From positions 62,001-126,000 of the forward strand of contig CAYGDP010000004.1 in NCBI GenBank assembly GCA_964348665.1: 64,000 bases of DNA. The letters run 5' to 3'. Each line of letters opens with the position of its first letter. The stretch's first letter is position 1. Under the pieces are notes generated by a model. It was not told where the DNA came from. It worked only from the letters and a program-made list of their open reading frames with translations, and did no database searches. Shown here one piece after another: positions 50,456-58,855 of this stretch. The stretch comes from CAYGDP01 sp964348665 (GTDB taxonomy: Bacteria > Verrucomicrobiota > Verrucomicrobiia > Palsa-1439 > CAYGDP01). Position numbers and translations under genes: made by a program.

Positions 50456-50512
50456 GTTAAAGCGGCTTATGAACCAGACGATCCAACCTTTCAACGATTC
50501 AACGTTGTAACG
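50456..50512. repeat. Short repeats between atpA and atpG
   Basis: GTTAAAGCGG (50456-50465) repeats the beginning of the 48853 array. TTTCAACG, ATTCAACG and TTGTAACG follow in eight-base phase at 50489-50512. They fill most of the 78-base spacer before atpG, where no ribosome site is obvious. Confidence 0.7.
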
Positions 50513-50522
50513 AAATCAAACC

Positions 50523-51410
50523 ATGCCCTCGACCCGCGACATACGCCGGCGCATCAAGTCGGTCAAAAATACATCGCAAATCACCAAAGCGATGCAGATG
50601 GTTGCCGCCTCGAAAATGCGGCGGGCGCAGGAAGCCGCTCTGAAAGGTCGCCCGTATGCCGAGCTGATCAACCGCATCATGCAATCGGCCGGCGCTCGTG
50701 CCAACCTTTCATTGCACCCCCTCATGGAACGACGAGAGGTGAAGACCACATGCGTCTTGCTCATCACCACTGACAAGGGATTGTGCGGCGCGCTGAATAG
50801 CAATCTCCTGCGGGTTGTGACGAATTACGACACTTCCACGACTTCGTTTGTCACCGCCGGACGCAAGGGGCGCGCATTTCTGGCGCGCACAAAACGCAAT
50901 TTGCTGGCTGATTTCGAAGTTGGCGACGCGTTCACCTTCGCGGACGCCCGCAGCATCGGAAAATTTGTCACAGATCTCTACGTTGGGAGAAAGGTTGATG
51001 GTGTGGAAGTGCTCTACTCGAATTTTATCAATACACTTACGCAGAAACCGACCTCAACACAACTTTTGCCCATCACGCCCGATACAAAACTCGAAGCGGG
51101 ACTGACAGATACCGAAGCCGCCTCGGGCGAGCCAAAAGAATACGGCGAGCTGGGTGATTACGAATATGAGCCGGACGCCGAGGAAGTCCTGGGAGCGATC
51201 TTGCCGCATTATCTTAACTATCAAATTTGGCACTTTTTGCTCGAAGCAAAAGCCAGCGAGCAAAGCGCCCGAATGGTGGCGATGAAGAACGCCACCGACA
51301 ACGCGAAAGATTTGGTGAAGGATTTGACGCTCGAATACAACAAAATCCGCCAGGCCGCCATTACCAACGAGCTATTGGAGATCAGCACGGCCCAAATGGC
51401 ACTCGGATAG
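50523..51410 (+). CDS. atpG: ATP synthase F1 subunit gamma
   Basis: The central rotor shaft has 295 residues. The N-terminal helix is typical (STRDIRRRIKSVKNTSQITK then AMQMVAASKMRRAQ), as is LLITTDKGLCGALNSNLLR. The C-terminal signature is present as MKNATDNAKDLVKDLTLEYN then KIRQAAITNELLEI. The start is reliable because homologues begin in the same way. The middle contains an Asp/Glu-rich loop (GELGDYEYEPDAEEVLG). Confidence 0.96.
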   Translation: MPSTRDIRRRIKSVKNTSQITKAMQMVAASKMRRAQEAALKGRPYAELINRIMQSAGARANLSLHPLMERREVKTTCVLLITTDKGLCGALNSNLLRVVTNYDTSTTSFVTAGRKGRAFLARTKRNLLADFEVGDAFTFADARSIGKFVTDLYVGRKVDGVEVLYSNFINTLTQKPTSTQLLPITPDTKLEAGLTDTEAASGEPKEYGELGDYEYEPDAEEVLGAILPHYLNYQIWHFLLEAKASEQSARMVAMKNATDNAKDLVKDLTLEYNKIRQAAITNELLEISTAQMALG

Positions 51411-51428
51411 AAAGAGAAAGAAATTCTT

Positions 51429-52835
51429 ATGGCAAACACAGGAAAAATTGTTCAAGTCATCGGCCCCGTTGTGGATGTCGAGTTCGCGACGGAGTTGCCG
51501 CCCATCTACCAGGCGCTCAAAATCAATTTTGAAGTCCATGGCAAGCCATCTTCCTTGACGCTCGAAGTGCAGCAGCACCTCGGCGACAATTGGGTGCGCG
51601 CCGTGGCCATGAGCGCCACCGAAGGTCTCAAACGCGGGATGGCAGTGGAAGACACCGGCGCGCCAATCAGCGTTCCTGTCGGCGACGAAGTAATGGGGCG
51701 CGTGCTCAATGTCACCGGCGACCCCGTGGACGAGCGCGGTCCAGTCAAGTTCGTCAAAAAATATCCCATTCATCGGCCTGCCCCCACACTCGTCGAACAG
51801 GATGTCAAAGCGCAAATCCTCGAGACCGGCATCAAAGTCATTGATCTTATCTGCCCGTTCACCAAAGGTGGCAAAGTCGGCGCCTTCGGCGGCGCGGGCG
51901 TAGGAAAAACCGTCGTCATCATGGAATTGATCAATAACATTGCCAAGACCCATGGCGGTTATTCCGTCTTCGCCGGCGTTGGCGAACGCACGCGCGAGGG
52001 CAACGATCTCTATCAAGAAATGTCCGAAGCCGGCGTCATCAACCAGAAAGATTTGGCAAAATCCAAAGTGGCTCTCGTCTATGGACAAATGAACGAGCCG
52101 CCGGGCGCCCGTCAGCGTGTCGCGTTGTCCGCCCTTGCCATCACCGAGTATTTCCGCGACGAGAAAAATCAAGATGTGCTCCTCTTCATTGACAATATCT
52201 TCCGTTTCTCGCAGGCAGGAAGCGAAGTCTCCGCGCTGCTCGGCCGCACTCCCAGCGCGGTCGGTTATCAGCCGACGCTCGCCGCGGAAATGGGCGATCT
52301 CCAGGAACGTATCACTTCGACCAAGAAAGGATCCATCACATCGTTTCAGGCGGTTTACGTTCCCGCCGACGACCTTACCGATCCCGCGCCCGCGACGACT
52401 TTCGCGCATCTTGATGCGACGATTGTATTGGAACGCAGCATCGCTGAGCTTGGAATTTATCCCGCTGTGGATCCGCTTTCCTCAACCTCTCGCGCGTTGA
52501 CGCCAGAAATCGTCGGGCAAGAGCACTACGAAGTCGCGCGCGGCGTCCAGCGCGTCCTCCAGCGGTACAAGGACCTGCAAGACATTATCGCCATTCTGGG
52601 GATGGACGAATTGAATCCCGAAGACAAACTCACCGTCTTTCGCGCGCGCAAAATCCAGCGGTTCCTGAGCCAGCCGTTCCAGGTCGCGGAAGTGTTTACC
52701 GGCCGCGCCGGCAAGCAGGTTTCCATCGCCGACACGGTGAAAGGATTCAAGGAAATCCTCGAAGGCAAACACGACGATGTGCCGGAGCAGAACTTCTATA
52801 TGAAAGGCAAAATCGAAGAAATTAAGGAGAGTTAA
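51429..52835 (+). CDS. atpD: ATP synthase F1 subunit beta
   Basis: The catalytic subunit has 468 residues. The P-loop GGAGVGKT is in place, as are the catalytic glutamate in AGVGERTREGNDLY, the DVLLFIDNIFRFSQAGSEVS Walker B region and the signature PAVDPLSSTSRAL. The start is preceded by AAAGAAA and lies 18 bases after atpG. It ends six bases before atpC. Confidence 0.98.
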   Translation: MANTGKIVQVIGPVVDVEFATELPPIYQALKINFEVHGKPSSLTLEVQQHLGDNWVRAVAMSATEGLKRGMAVEDTGAPISVPVGDEVMGRVLNVTGDPVDERGPVKFVKKYPIHRPAPTLVEQDVKAQILETGIKVIDLICPFTKGGKVGAFGGAGVGKTVVIMELINNIAKTHGGYSVFAGVGERTREGNDLYQEMSEAGVINQKDLAKSKVALVYGQMNEPPGARQRVALSALAITEYFRDEKNQDVLLFIDNIFRFSQAGSEVSALLGRTPSAVGYQPTLAAEMGDLQERITSTKKGSITSFQAVYVPADDLTDPAPATTFAHLDATIVLERSIAELGIYPAVDPLSSTSRALTPEIVGQEHYEVARGVQRVLQRYKDLQDIIAILGMDELNPEDKLTVFRARKIQRFLSQPFQVAEVFTGRAGKQVSIADTVKGFKEILEGKHDDVPEQNFYMKGKIEEIKES

Positions 52836-52841
52836 AACGCC

Positions 52842-53258
52842 ATGGCAACGTTTAAGCTCGAAATTGTCACGCCCGAAGGCCGCTCGTTCAAGGACGACGT
52901 GGACTATGTATTGTTGCCCGGCAGCGAAGGAGAATTTGGCGTATACGCCCAACATATGCCGCTAATGACACAAATCAAAGTCGGCGAACTGGAAATCAAA
53001 AAGGGGAACGAAACGTTCCTGCTGGCTGTCGGCGAGGGATTTGTCGAAGTGGTCAACGACCGTGTCAGCGTGCTCACCGATATGGCTTTTCGCGCCGATC
53101 AGATTGACGAAGCGAAAGCCGAGGAAGCCCGCAAACGCGCCGAGGCCGCGCTCCAGCATAAACTCAGCGCCGAAGAAGTCGCGGCCACCACGGCCGCGCT
53201 CGAACGCTCGCTGGCACAACTTCGAGTCAAACGCCGCCACCGCGACCGGCGTGGATAA
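52842..53258 (+). CDS. atpC: ATP synthase F1 subunit epsilon
   Basis: The small rotor subunit that can inhibit ATP hydrolysis has 138 residues. The beta-sandwich domain is clear (FKLEIVTPEGRSFKDDVDYV, LPGSEGEFGVYAQHMPLMTQ), followed by GFVEVVNDRVSVLTDMA and a two-helix C-terminal domain ending in an Arg-rich stretch. It is the last gene of the operon and converges on the next gene 20 bases later. Confidence 0.95.
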   Translation: MATFKLEIVTPEGRSFKDDVDYVLLPGSEGEFGVYAQHMPLMTQIKVGELEIKKGNETFLLAVGEGFVEVVNDRVSVLTDMAFRADQIDEAKAEEARKRAEAALQHKLSAEEVAATTAALERSLAQLRVKRRHRDRRG

Positions 53259-53278
53259 ATTGAGTGCTCTGCCGTGAT

Positions 53279-54670
53279 CTATTGTTTCGCGCTCTGAGGC
53301 AAAGTGGACTTCTTCGTCGGCTCCATCCAAACGGCCGTGAAATATCCAATCAGCATTTCGTCCTCGGTTTGAATCCCAAAATAGACTTCCTTTTTAGGAT
53401 CAGGATTGGCGGGATTGTTTGGGCTGTTGTCGTAGGTCGCGATGGATCGCAAGACGGTACCTCGGGGAAGCCGCAGTGGATCGGCAAAGATGTAATCGAG
53501 TTGCCAGTTGAAATCAAAGCGTGGAACGTCCAGGAGGATTTCTTTGCGGCCATCCGGGTATTCGGCGACATACCGAAACGATTTGCCCCGCACGTGCATG
53601 TGAGGATTGAGCGATAATAGCATGGCATCGCGCTGGAATCGCGTGGTCGCTTCCGTGGTATAATTCGCTGCGCCCGGCGGAATGATGAACGTCACCGCTG
53701 CCACCGCGCCGGTGTCCACCGCTTCGCGTGGCGGTTGCTTGGCAAACCGCAATGCAAGCGTGGTCTCGGACGTTTGCGGTTTGCCGCTGGGCGTGTAATG
53801 AATCTGAAACACCAAAGTCGCGCCCGCCGGAAGGAGTTTTGCACGACCTTCAGGATAGATCATGGGAATGTTTCCCGATGAAGAAGTCATGAAATATCCG
53901 TCCATGCCGCCTGCGGTTCCCACCATCAAATCGCGCTGAATCAAATCGCTGTAGCGAGCAATCCATTGAGGCCAATCCTTTGGGTCGGCGCCTTGGAGAA
54001 GGCTGATTGGATTGAATGGCGGACGCCACGGTCGTTTTGTGCCGCGTTGAGATGGCCGGACGTTTTCGAGAAAGATAAGGACGTGATGGACTGTCTCGGC
54101 AGCTGTGGACCGGATTTGCATCGCCTCCACCCAACGATCCTCGGCAAAGCTGGTTTTGATCCGCGCGTAGCGGTATCGTAGCTTGCCTTCCGCCGGAACG
54201 TCAAACGCTGGCGTCGTGAAAGTGGCGTCCGGTTGGCCAATCTCCCAGTCGCTCGGGAATTTTCGCGGGAGTGGCGCTTTCGCAGAATTACCTCGCGGCG
54301 TTCCTGCATTCACCCAAGCCGCTATAGCTGCGATTTGGTGATCGTCGAGCGAATGGTTGTTGCTAAATTTACCATAGGTGGGACTTGCGCCCCAGGGTGG
54401 CATTTGCCGCTCCGTTACGACACGGCGGATTGTTCGGCCTTTCTCCTTTGCATCGTCGTATTGCTCCAGAGCAAAGGGCGCGTTGCCGCCGCGATGATGA
54501 CATTGCTGACAATGTTTTTGGAGAATCGGCTCGACTTGCTCGTGAAATGTGATGGATTGCTGTCTGGTCGGCGACATCGCTGTCTCATGGCGCTTGCTGA
54601 CCGCGCACGAGCTTGTCACAATACAGGCGAGCAACACGAAGCCGGGATTAATAAATGCCGTACGATGCAC
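53279..54670 (-). CDS. Exported cytochrome c / copper type II monooxygenase-like protein
   Basis: The 463-residue protein has a lipoprotein-like signal (LLACIVTSSCAVS). A haem-binding CQQCH follows in a short cytochrome c domain (EQVEPILQKHCQQCHHRGGN). The large C-terminal part resembles the DBH/PHM copper monooxygenase fold: AETVHHVLIFLENV, FQIHYTPSG, LSLNPHMHVRGKSFRY and the candidate Met ligand in EDEMLIGYFT. Eukaryotic relatives hydroxylate peptides or dopamine. Here the fused haem could supply electrons, but substrate and activity are unknown. It is transcribed towards atpC. Confidence 0.85.
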   Translation of the reverse strand: MHRTAFINPGFVLLACIVTSSCAVSKRHETAMSPTRQQSITFHEQVEPILQKHCQQCHHRGGNAPFALEQYDDAKEKGRTIRRVVTERQMPPWGASPTYGKFSNNHSLDDHQIAAIAAWVNAGTPRGNSAKAPLPRKFPSDWEIGQPDATFTTPAFDVPAEGKLRYRYARIKTSFAEDRWVEAMQIRSTAAETVHHVLIFLENVRPSQRGTKRPWRPPFNPISLLQGADPKDWPQWIARYSDLIQRDLMVGTAGGMDGYFMTSSSGNIPMIYPEGRAKLLPAGATLVFQIHYTPSGKPQTSETTLALRFAKQPPREAVDTGAVAAVTFIIPPGAANYTTEATTRFQRDAMLLSLNPHMHVRGKSFRYVAEYPDGRKEILLDVPRFDFNWQLDYIFADPLRLPRGTVLRSIATYDNSPNNPANPDPKKEVYFGIQTEDEMLIGYFTAVWMEPTKKSTLPQSAKQ

Positions 54671-54762
54671 GGGGCAATAATAACGCTATGAGCAGCGAAG
54701 TCAATTTCGTCTTCACAACCGCGGTTGTATTTTTCCAGCCACTCGCTATAGTTGCGGCAACA

Positions 54763-55767
54763 ATGCTAATCGACCGTTTCAATCATCGCGTAGATTACCT
54801 GCGCATTTCGGTCACCGACCGCTGCAACGAACGTTGTCTCTATTGCATGCCGCACGAAGAGGTCGAGTGGCTGCCGCGCACGGACATCCTTAGCTACGAA
54901 GAAATCCTCCGGGTCGCCCGCGTTGCCGTCTTGCTCGGCGTGACCAAATTCCGCATCACAGGCGGCGAACCGCTCGTTCGCAAAGATATCGTCCCCTTCA
55001 TCGGCGCGCTCAACGAAATCAAGGGCGTCCGCGATATCGGTCTTTCCACCAACGGCACGCTGCTCGCCCCCGTCGCCGCTCGACTGACAGCCAACGGTGT
55101 CCGCAAAGTCAACATCAGCCTCGATACGCTTCGCCCCGAGCGCTACGCGACGATCAGCCAGCGACCGATGCTCGACAAAGTCATCGAAGGCATTGACGCC
55201 GCGCGGGAGGCTGGATTCCAGCAAATCAAACTCAACATGGTGTTGATGCGTGGCAAGAATGACGACGAAATCCTCGACCTGATCGAGTTTGCCCGCCAAA
55301 AATCGGTCGTCCTGCGATTCATCGAACTGATGCCCGTCAGCACCACGGAAGTGTTGACCGACGACAATTTTCTGCCCGTGGGCGAGGTGATGAAGAGAAT
55401 TCGAGCAAAGCTGGGCGACCTTGTGCCGGAAAACGATTACAAGAGCAACGGACCTGCCACCTATTACACCGTTGCAGGTCAGCGGTGTGCGAAAGGAACT
55501 CCACTCATCCTCGGTTTCATCGGCGCGATGACCAACCTCCACTTTTGTGACTCCTGCAACAAAGTCCGCCTGACCAGCGACGGCAAACTTCGCCCCTGTC
55601 TCGGCAGTCACGGCGAGTTTGATCTAAAAACTGTCCTGCGCGATCCGCTCGCCACAGACGAAGATATCCGCCGTGTCTGGCTTGAAACGATCGAGAATAA
55701 ACCCGAGCAGCACGAATTCCGCGATAACTACCAGCCCCAGCGCAAAATGATCGCGATTGGAGGGTGA
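54763..55767 (+). CDS. moaA: GTP 3',8-cyclase (molybdenum cofactor biosynthesis)
   Basis: This radical SAM enzyme makes the first intermediate of molybdopterin from GTP together with MoaC. The SAM-cluster cysteines C21, C25 and C28 are in RISVTDRCNERCLYCMPHEE. TGGEPLVRKDI and SLDTLRPERY follow. The second cluster is in FCDSCNKVRLTSDGKLRPCL. The protein ends in the functional Gly-Gly. ATG 54763 (MLIDRFNHRVDYLRIS) gives 334 residues; the 36-codon upstream extension is not typical and overlaps the divergent gene. Its partner moaC stands three kilobases downstream. Confidence 0.95.
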   Translation: MLIDRFNHRVDYLRISVTDRCNERCLYCMPHEEVEWLPRTDILSYEEILRVARVAVLLGVTKFRITGGEPLVRKDIVPFIGALNEIKGVRDIGLSTNGTLLAPVAARLTANGVRKVNISLDTLRPERYATISQRPMLDKVIEGIDAAREAGFQQIKLNMVLMRGKNDDEILDLIEFARQKSVVLRFIELMPVSTTEVLTDDNFLPVGEVMKRIRAKLGDLVPENDYKSNGPATYYTVAGQRCAKGTPLILGFIGAMTNLHFCDSCNKVRLTSDGKLRPCLGSHGEFDLKTVLRDPLATDEDIRRVWLETIENKPEQHEFRDNYQPQRKMIAIGG

Positions 55768-55768
55768 T

Positions 55769-56932
55769 ATGAATGCGCGCAGCCATTCGTCACTGGTAGG
55801 AGCGATTGGTTTTTGTTGTGCCGTCTTTACGGTCGAATGTACGCTCGGAGGAGAGAATCCACTCCTCTTTCCGTTGGAGAAGGACGGAAAGTACGGCTAT
55901 ATCAACGCGAAAGGCAAATTCGTCATCGAGCCGCGATTTGAGTACGCCGCACAATTTTCCGAAGGCTTGGCGGCAGTAGGAATGAATGGAAAACGATGCT
56001 ACATAAATCAATACGGTAAGATTGTGATCGAGACTCAACCTGGGCTTGGCGGTTTTGACTTCCATGATGGAATGGCGCAAGTTGGGACTTATAAAAAATT
56101 TGGTTTTATAGACAAGCGCGGCGACCTGGTAATCGACCTCAAATATGAGGAGGTGCGTGGTTTCTCCGAAGGTTTTGCAGCATTCAGGGTGTCAGATAGC
56201 AACAAGTGGGGTTTTATAAACAAGACGGGAAAGGTCGTTATTGAGCCGCGATTTGAAACCGCCTATTGGATTGGTAGCTTTCACGAGGGTTTAGCTCCCG
56301 TCTGTGCGGAGTGGAAGAGTATTGATGATAATAAATGGGGTTATATAGACCGCACAGGCAAGTTTGTTATCCCCCCTCAATTTGTCTCTATGTATCCGCT
56401 TCCTCGATTCTCCGAGGGACTCGCTTGTGCCAAGAACTCAAAGGGGAAATGGGGTTTTATGGACAAGACTGGAATATGGGTGATTGAGCCACAGTTTGAT
56501 AAAGCTGGTGGTTTTTCGGAAGGATTGGCGTGGGTAGTCGTGGGGAGCATTTACCATCCTCAAATGGCTGACGCGGCAGCTTGGGAGGCTGCTTGGCGGG
56601 GGGGAGGAAAATATGGATTCGTTGACAGAAAAGGCAACTGGGTCATCGCTCCCCAGTTCGAAGCGGTCGGCTCGTTTTCCGAAGGACTCGCGGCTGCTTG
56701 GGGTGAGGGAGGATGGGGTTACATCAATAGGCGTGGAAAATTTGTCATCAAGCCGCAGTTTCCCGACGTGTATAGTGGTGGTTCTTTTTTGAATGGATTG
56801 GCGCGTGGACAACTTGAAAAGAGAGAAGGTATCCATTTCACAGGCGGATGGGTCACTGCATCTGGCGGACGGTCTGGATATATCAACAAGCGAGGAGAAG
56901 TCATTGCAACCCAGAAAGGAGTTATTCATTGA
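55769..56932 (+). CDS. WG-repeat protein, exported, copy 1
   Basis: The 387-residue protein starts at ATG 55769 behind GGAGGG; the first 30 residues look like a signal peptide (SSLVGAIGFCCAVFTVECTL). The rest is about nine WG (KWG-type) repeats, each like KWGFIDKTGIWVIEPQFDKA then GGFSEGLAWV. Such repeats form beta-rich structures with unknown partners. The gene is more AT-rich than moaA. The stop overlaps the next WG gene. It probably arose by repeat expansion and tandem duplication. Confidence 0.9.
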   Translation: MNARSHSSLVGAIGFCCAVFTVECTLGGENPLLFPLEKDGKYGYINAKGKFVIEPRFEYAAQFSEGLAAVGMNGKRCYINQYGKIVIETQPGLGGFDFHDGMAQVGTYKKFGFIDKRGDLVIDLKYEEVRGFSEGFAAFRVSDSNKWGFINKTGKVVIEPRFETAYWIGSFHEGLAPVCAEWKSIDDNKWGYIDRTGKFVIPPQFVSMYPLPRFSEGLACAKNSKGKWGFMDKTGIWVIEPQFDKAGGFSEGLAWVVVGSIYHPQMADAAAWEAAWRGGGKYGFVDRKGNWVIAPQFEAVGSFSEGLAAAWGEGGWGYINRRGKFVIKPQFPDVYSGGSFLNGLARGQLEKREGIHFTGGWVTASGGRSGYINKRGEVIATQKGVIH

Positions 56933-57801
56933 ATTGGTTCTATTTCGTCGGAACCGCAATGGCAATGGTGGGCTGTTCATCCGTGAAGAATAGCGCCTTT
57001 CTCTTTCCTTTTGAGGAAAACGGTAAATTCGGATACAAAAACGTTAGAGGAGAATTTGTCGTGGACCCAAAATTCACCGAAGCGAGGTGGTTCGAAAATG
57101 GATTGGCCTCGGTTAAAGTTGGCGATAAATTCGGTTACATCGACAAATCTGGCCTGTTAGTTATCCGGCCGCAATTTGATTTCGCTTCGACCTTTCAAGA
57201 AGGGCTTGCCAGCGTGAAGGTCTTCAAAAAGTGGGGGTTCATTGATTTAGCTGGAAAGTTTGTGGTAGAGCCAAAGTTCGACTTGATTTACGACTTCAAG
57301 GACGGCGTCGCGGCAGTCAATATTGGCCACGAGGAATGGAAGCGCGGGTTGCACGGACATCCGCTCATGACAGGAAAGTGGGGTTTGATTGATCGGACAG
57401 GGAAGTATTTGGTCGAACCGAAGTTCGACGAAGTGGAGGCGTATTCGCACTACGGTGTAACTTTTGAAGAAGGTCTGGCGCGTGTTAGGATCGGAAGAAA
57501 ATGGGGCTTCATTGACCGTGGTGGAAATACAGTCGTCGAGCCACAATTCGACAGTGTATTAAATTTCTCAGGGGGACTTGCCGCAGTCTGGGTAGGCCAG
57601 AAATGCGGCTTCATTGATAAGACAGGCAAGGTAATTATTCCGCCGCAGTTTGACGGCTGCAGTAGTTTTTATGAAGGTGAAGCCTTCATCAATCTAGGCC
57701 ACAAGCCCACGGACGGGTTGCCAAGCACGAAAGGGCCGTCTCGGGGGAGATACGGTTACGTCAACAAAGCTGGTGATGTCCGGTGGGTGGACTCAGATTG
57801 A
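56929..57801 (+). CDS. WG-repeat lipoprotein, copy 2
   Basis: I chose the TTG at 56929: it overlaps the preceding stop as TTGA, GAAAGGA lies eight bases upstream, and the product then begins MNWFYFVGTAMAMVGCSS, a lipoprotein signal with Cys at 16. The longer open frame from 56848 would lose this. About seven WG repeats follow (for example GDKFGYIDKSGLLVIRPQFD and RKWGFIDRGGNTVVEPQFD). At 290 residues it is a shorter sister of the upstream protein. Role unknown; probably anchored in a membrane facing the periplasm. Confidence 0.85.
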   Translation: MNWFYFVGTAMAMVGCSSVKNSAFLFPFEENGKFGYKNVRGEFVVDPKFTEARWFENGLASVKVGDKFGYIDKSGLLVIRPQFDFASTFQEGLASVKVFKKWGFIDLAGKFVVEPKFDLIYDFKDGVAAVNIGHEEWKRGLHGHPLMTGKWGLIDRTGKYLVEPKFDEVEAYSHYGVTFEEGLARVRIGRKWGFIDRGGNTVVEPQFDSVLNFSGGLAAVWVGQKCGFIDKTGKVIIPPQFDGCSSFYEGEAFINLGHKPTDGLPSTKGPSRGRYGYVNKAGDVRWVDSD

Positions 57802-57818
57802 ATCACATTTTCGTTATC

Positions 57819-57847
57819 TTGACTGGGCTCGAATAAACGGCTATCTA
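57819..57847 (+). promoter_or_regulatory. Weak candidate promoter after the WG genes
   Basis: TTGACT (57819-57824) and TATCTA (57842-57847) are 17 bases apart. The first box matches five of six consensus positions, the second three. It would serve the gene at 57890, which also has GAAAGGA as ribosome site. Confidence 0.35.
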
Positions 57848-57889
57848 CGCTGTCTTAAGAACGAAGGCTAACCGGAAGAAAGGAAACAT

Positions 57890-58363
57890 ATGAAACACAT
57901 GTTGCTAGCTTCAGTCACGAGTTTGAGTTTGTTGTTGGGCGCGGCGAATAATGCGCGCGCGGAAAAGATCGAGGTCAATCTTGAGGAGCTGGAGTTTGAC
58001 GTGCCGGACGACCAGAAAACTCTTTTCGGCTATGATAGCGGCCAAGGCCGCGCGTTTTTTTATGCCGGTGGAGTGGGGGAGTCCACAATCACGGTGACGA
58101 AAGAAGGCGAATACCGGGTTACCGTCAATGCCTCCTGCCAAGCGGCCGAGGGTGAGAACGCAAAGTTTAAATTGAAAATGGACGAAATTGATGTCGGCGA
58201 AGAAAAAGAGTTGAAATCCGAGGATGCGGACGACTACACGTTTCTGGTCAAGCTCAAGGCCGGAAAGCACAAGCTCGGCATCGAGTTCACCAACGATAAG
58301 TACAAGGAAGGCGAGTACGACCTCAATTTCTTCGTCCACGCCATCACGCTCCAGTCGAAGTGA
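57890..58363 (+). CDS. Exported protein of unknown function, 157 residues
   Basis: A signal peptide is clear (MLLASVTSLSLLLGAANNAR then AEK). The mature part looks like one beta-sandwich domain: FFYAGGVGESTITVTKEGEY, RVTVNASCQAAEGENAKFKL and LKAGKHKLGIEFTNDKYKEG, then YDLNFFVHAITLQSK. This resembles carbohydrate-binding modules of the CBM35/CBM36 type often attached to secreted enzymes in this lineage, but no enzyme domain is present. It is acidic overall. Binding partner unknown. Confidence 0.75.
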   Translation: MKHMLLASVTSLSLLLGAANNARAEKIEVNLEELEFDVPDDQKTLFGYDSGQGRAFFYAGGVGESTITVTKEGEYRVTVNASCQAAEGENAKFKLKMDEIDVGEEKELKSEDADDYTFLVKLKAGKHKLGIEFTNDKYKEGEYDLNFFVHAITLQSK

Positions 58364-58415
58364 GACGATGGATTCAGTCTTGCGAAAGTGGTCATTCTAC
58401 GCCAGAGTAATGCCG

Positions 58416-58640
58416 ATGAAAGAAGTTACTTTCAACGTTGAACGTGATGAAGAAACTGGCTGTCTCGTTGCTTCATGGGACGCGCCGGGCGGCAAGGGTG
58501 GGATTACCACCCAAGGGAAGGCGCTCGCCGAACTCGAGGCCAATATCCGTGAGGCGGTTCGTTGCCATTTCGACAAGGGCAAAACGCCGCGCGCGATCCG
58601 CCTTCATTTCGTTACCGACCCGGTTGTGGCTACTGCATGA
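58416..58640 (+). CDS. hicB: HicB-like antitoxin
   Basis: The protein has 74 residues with a HicB-type beta fold: EVTFNVERDEETGCLVASWD, GGITTQGKALAELEANIREA and VRCHFDKGKTP. No DNA-binding helix-turn-helix domain is attached, so it may neutralise the toxin without autoregulation. The start is uncertain: ATG 58368 and 58410 are also in frame, and no good ribosome site marks any of them. The stop overlaps hicA as ATGA. HicB-then-HicA order is the reverse of E. coli but common elsewhere. Confidence 0.85.
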   Translation: MKEVTFNVERDEETGCLVASWDAPGGKGGITTQGKALAELEANIREAVRCHFDKGKTPRAIRLHFVTDPVVATA

Positions 58641-58852
58641 AACTGCCACGTGACGTATCAGGCGCGGAGGCGGTGAGGGCGCTCCGACGACTTGGCTTCG
58701 TCGTGTCCGGACAAGAAGGCTCGCACATCCGACTCGTAAAGGGTGAATGCCGCGTTACGATTCCCAATCACAAGGTCTTACTGCCGAAGACGCTTCAAAG
58801 CATCGTCAAACAAGCAGGTATTTCCGTCGAGGTATTTAGGGATAATCTTTAA
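58637..58852 (+). CDS. hicA: HicA-like mRNA interferase toxin
   Basis: HicA toxins cleave mRNA. The 71-residue protein has the double-stranded-RNA-binding-like fold: SGAEAVRALRRLGFVVSGQE, the catalytic histidine in GSHIRLVKG, and TIPNHKVLLPKTLQSIVKQA. ATG 58637 overlaps the hicB stop. With the antitoxin it forms a compact toxin-antitoxin pair inserted between moaA and moaC. All key residues are present, so it is probably functional. Confidence 0.9.
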   Translation: MKLPRDVSGAEAVRALRRLGFVVSGQEGSHIRLVKGECRVTIPNHKVLLPKTLQSIVKQAGISVEVFRDNL

Positions 58853-58855
58853 TTC

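Noticed and set aside
51372..52409. 345-codon minus-strand frame within atpD
   Set aside because: Same reason: shadow of the beta subunit gene.
54655..54762. 36-codon extension of moaA
   Set aside because: MoaA homologues begin just before the RISVTDRCN block; the extension is hydrophobic and overlaps the divergent gene.
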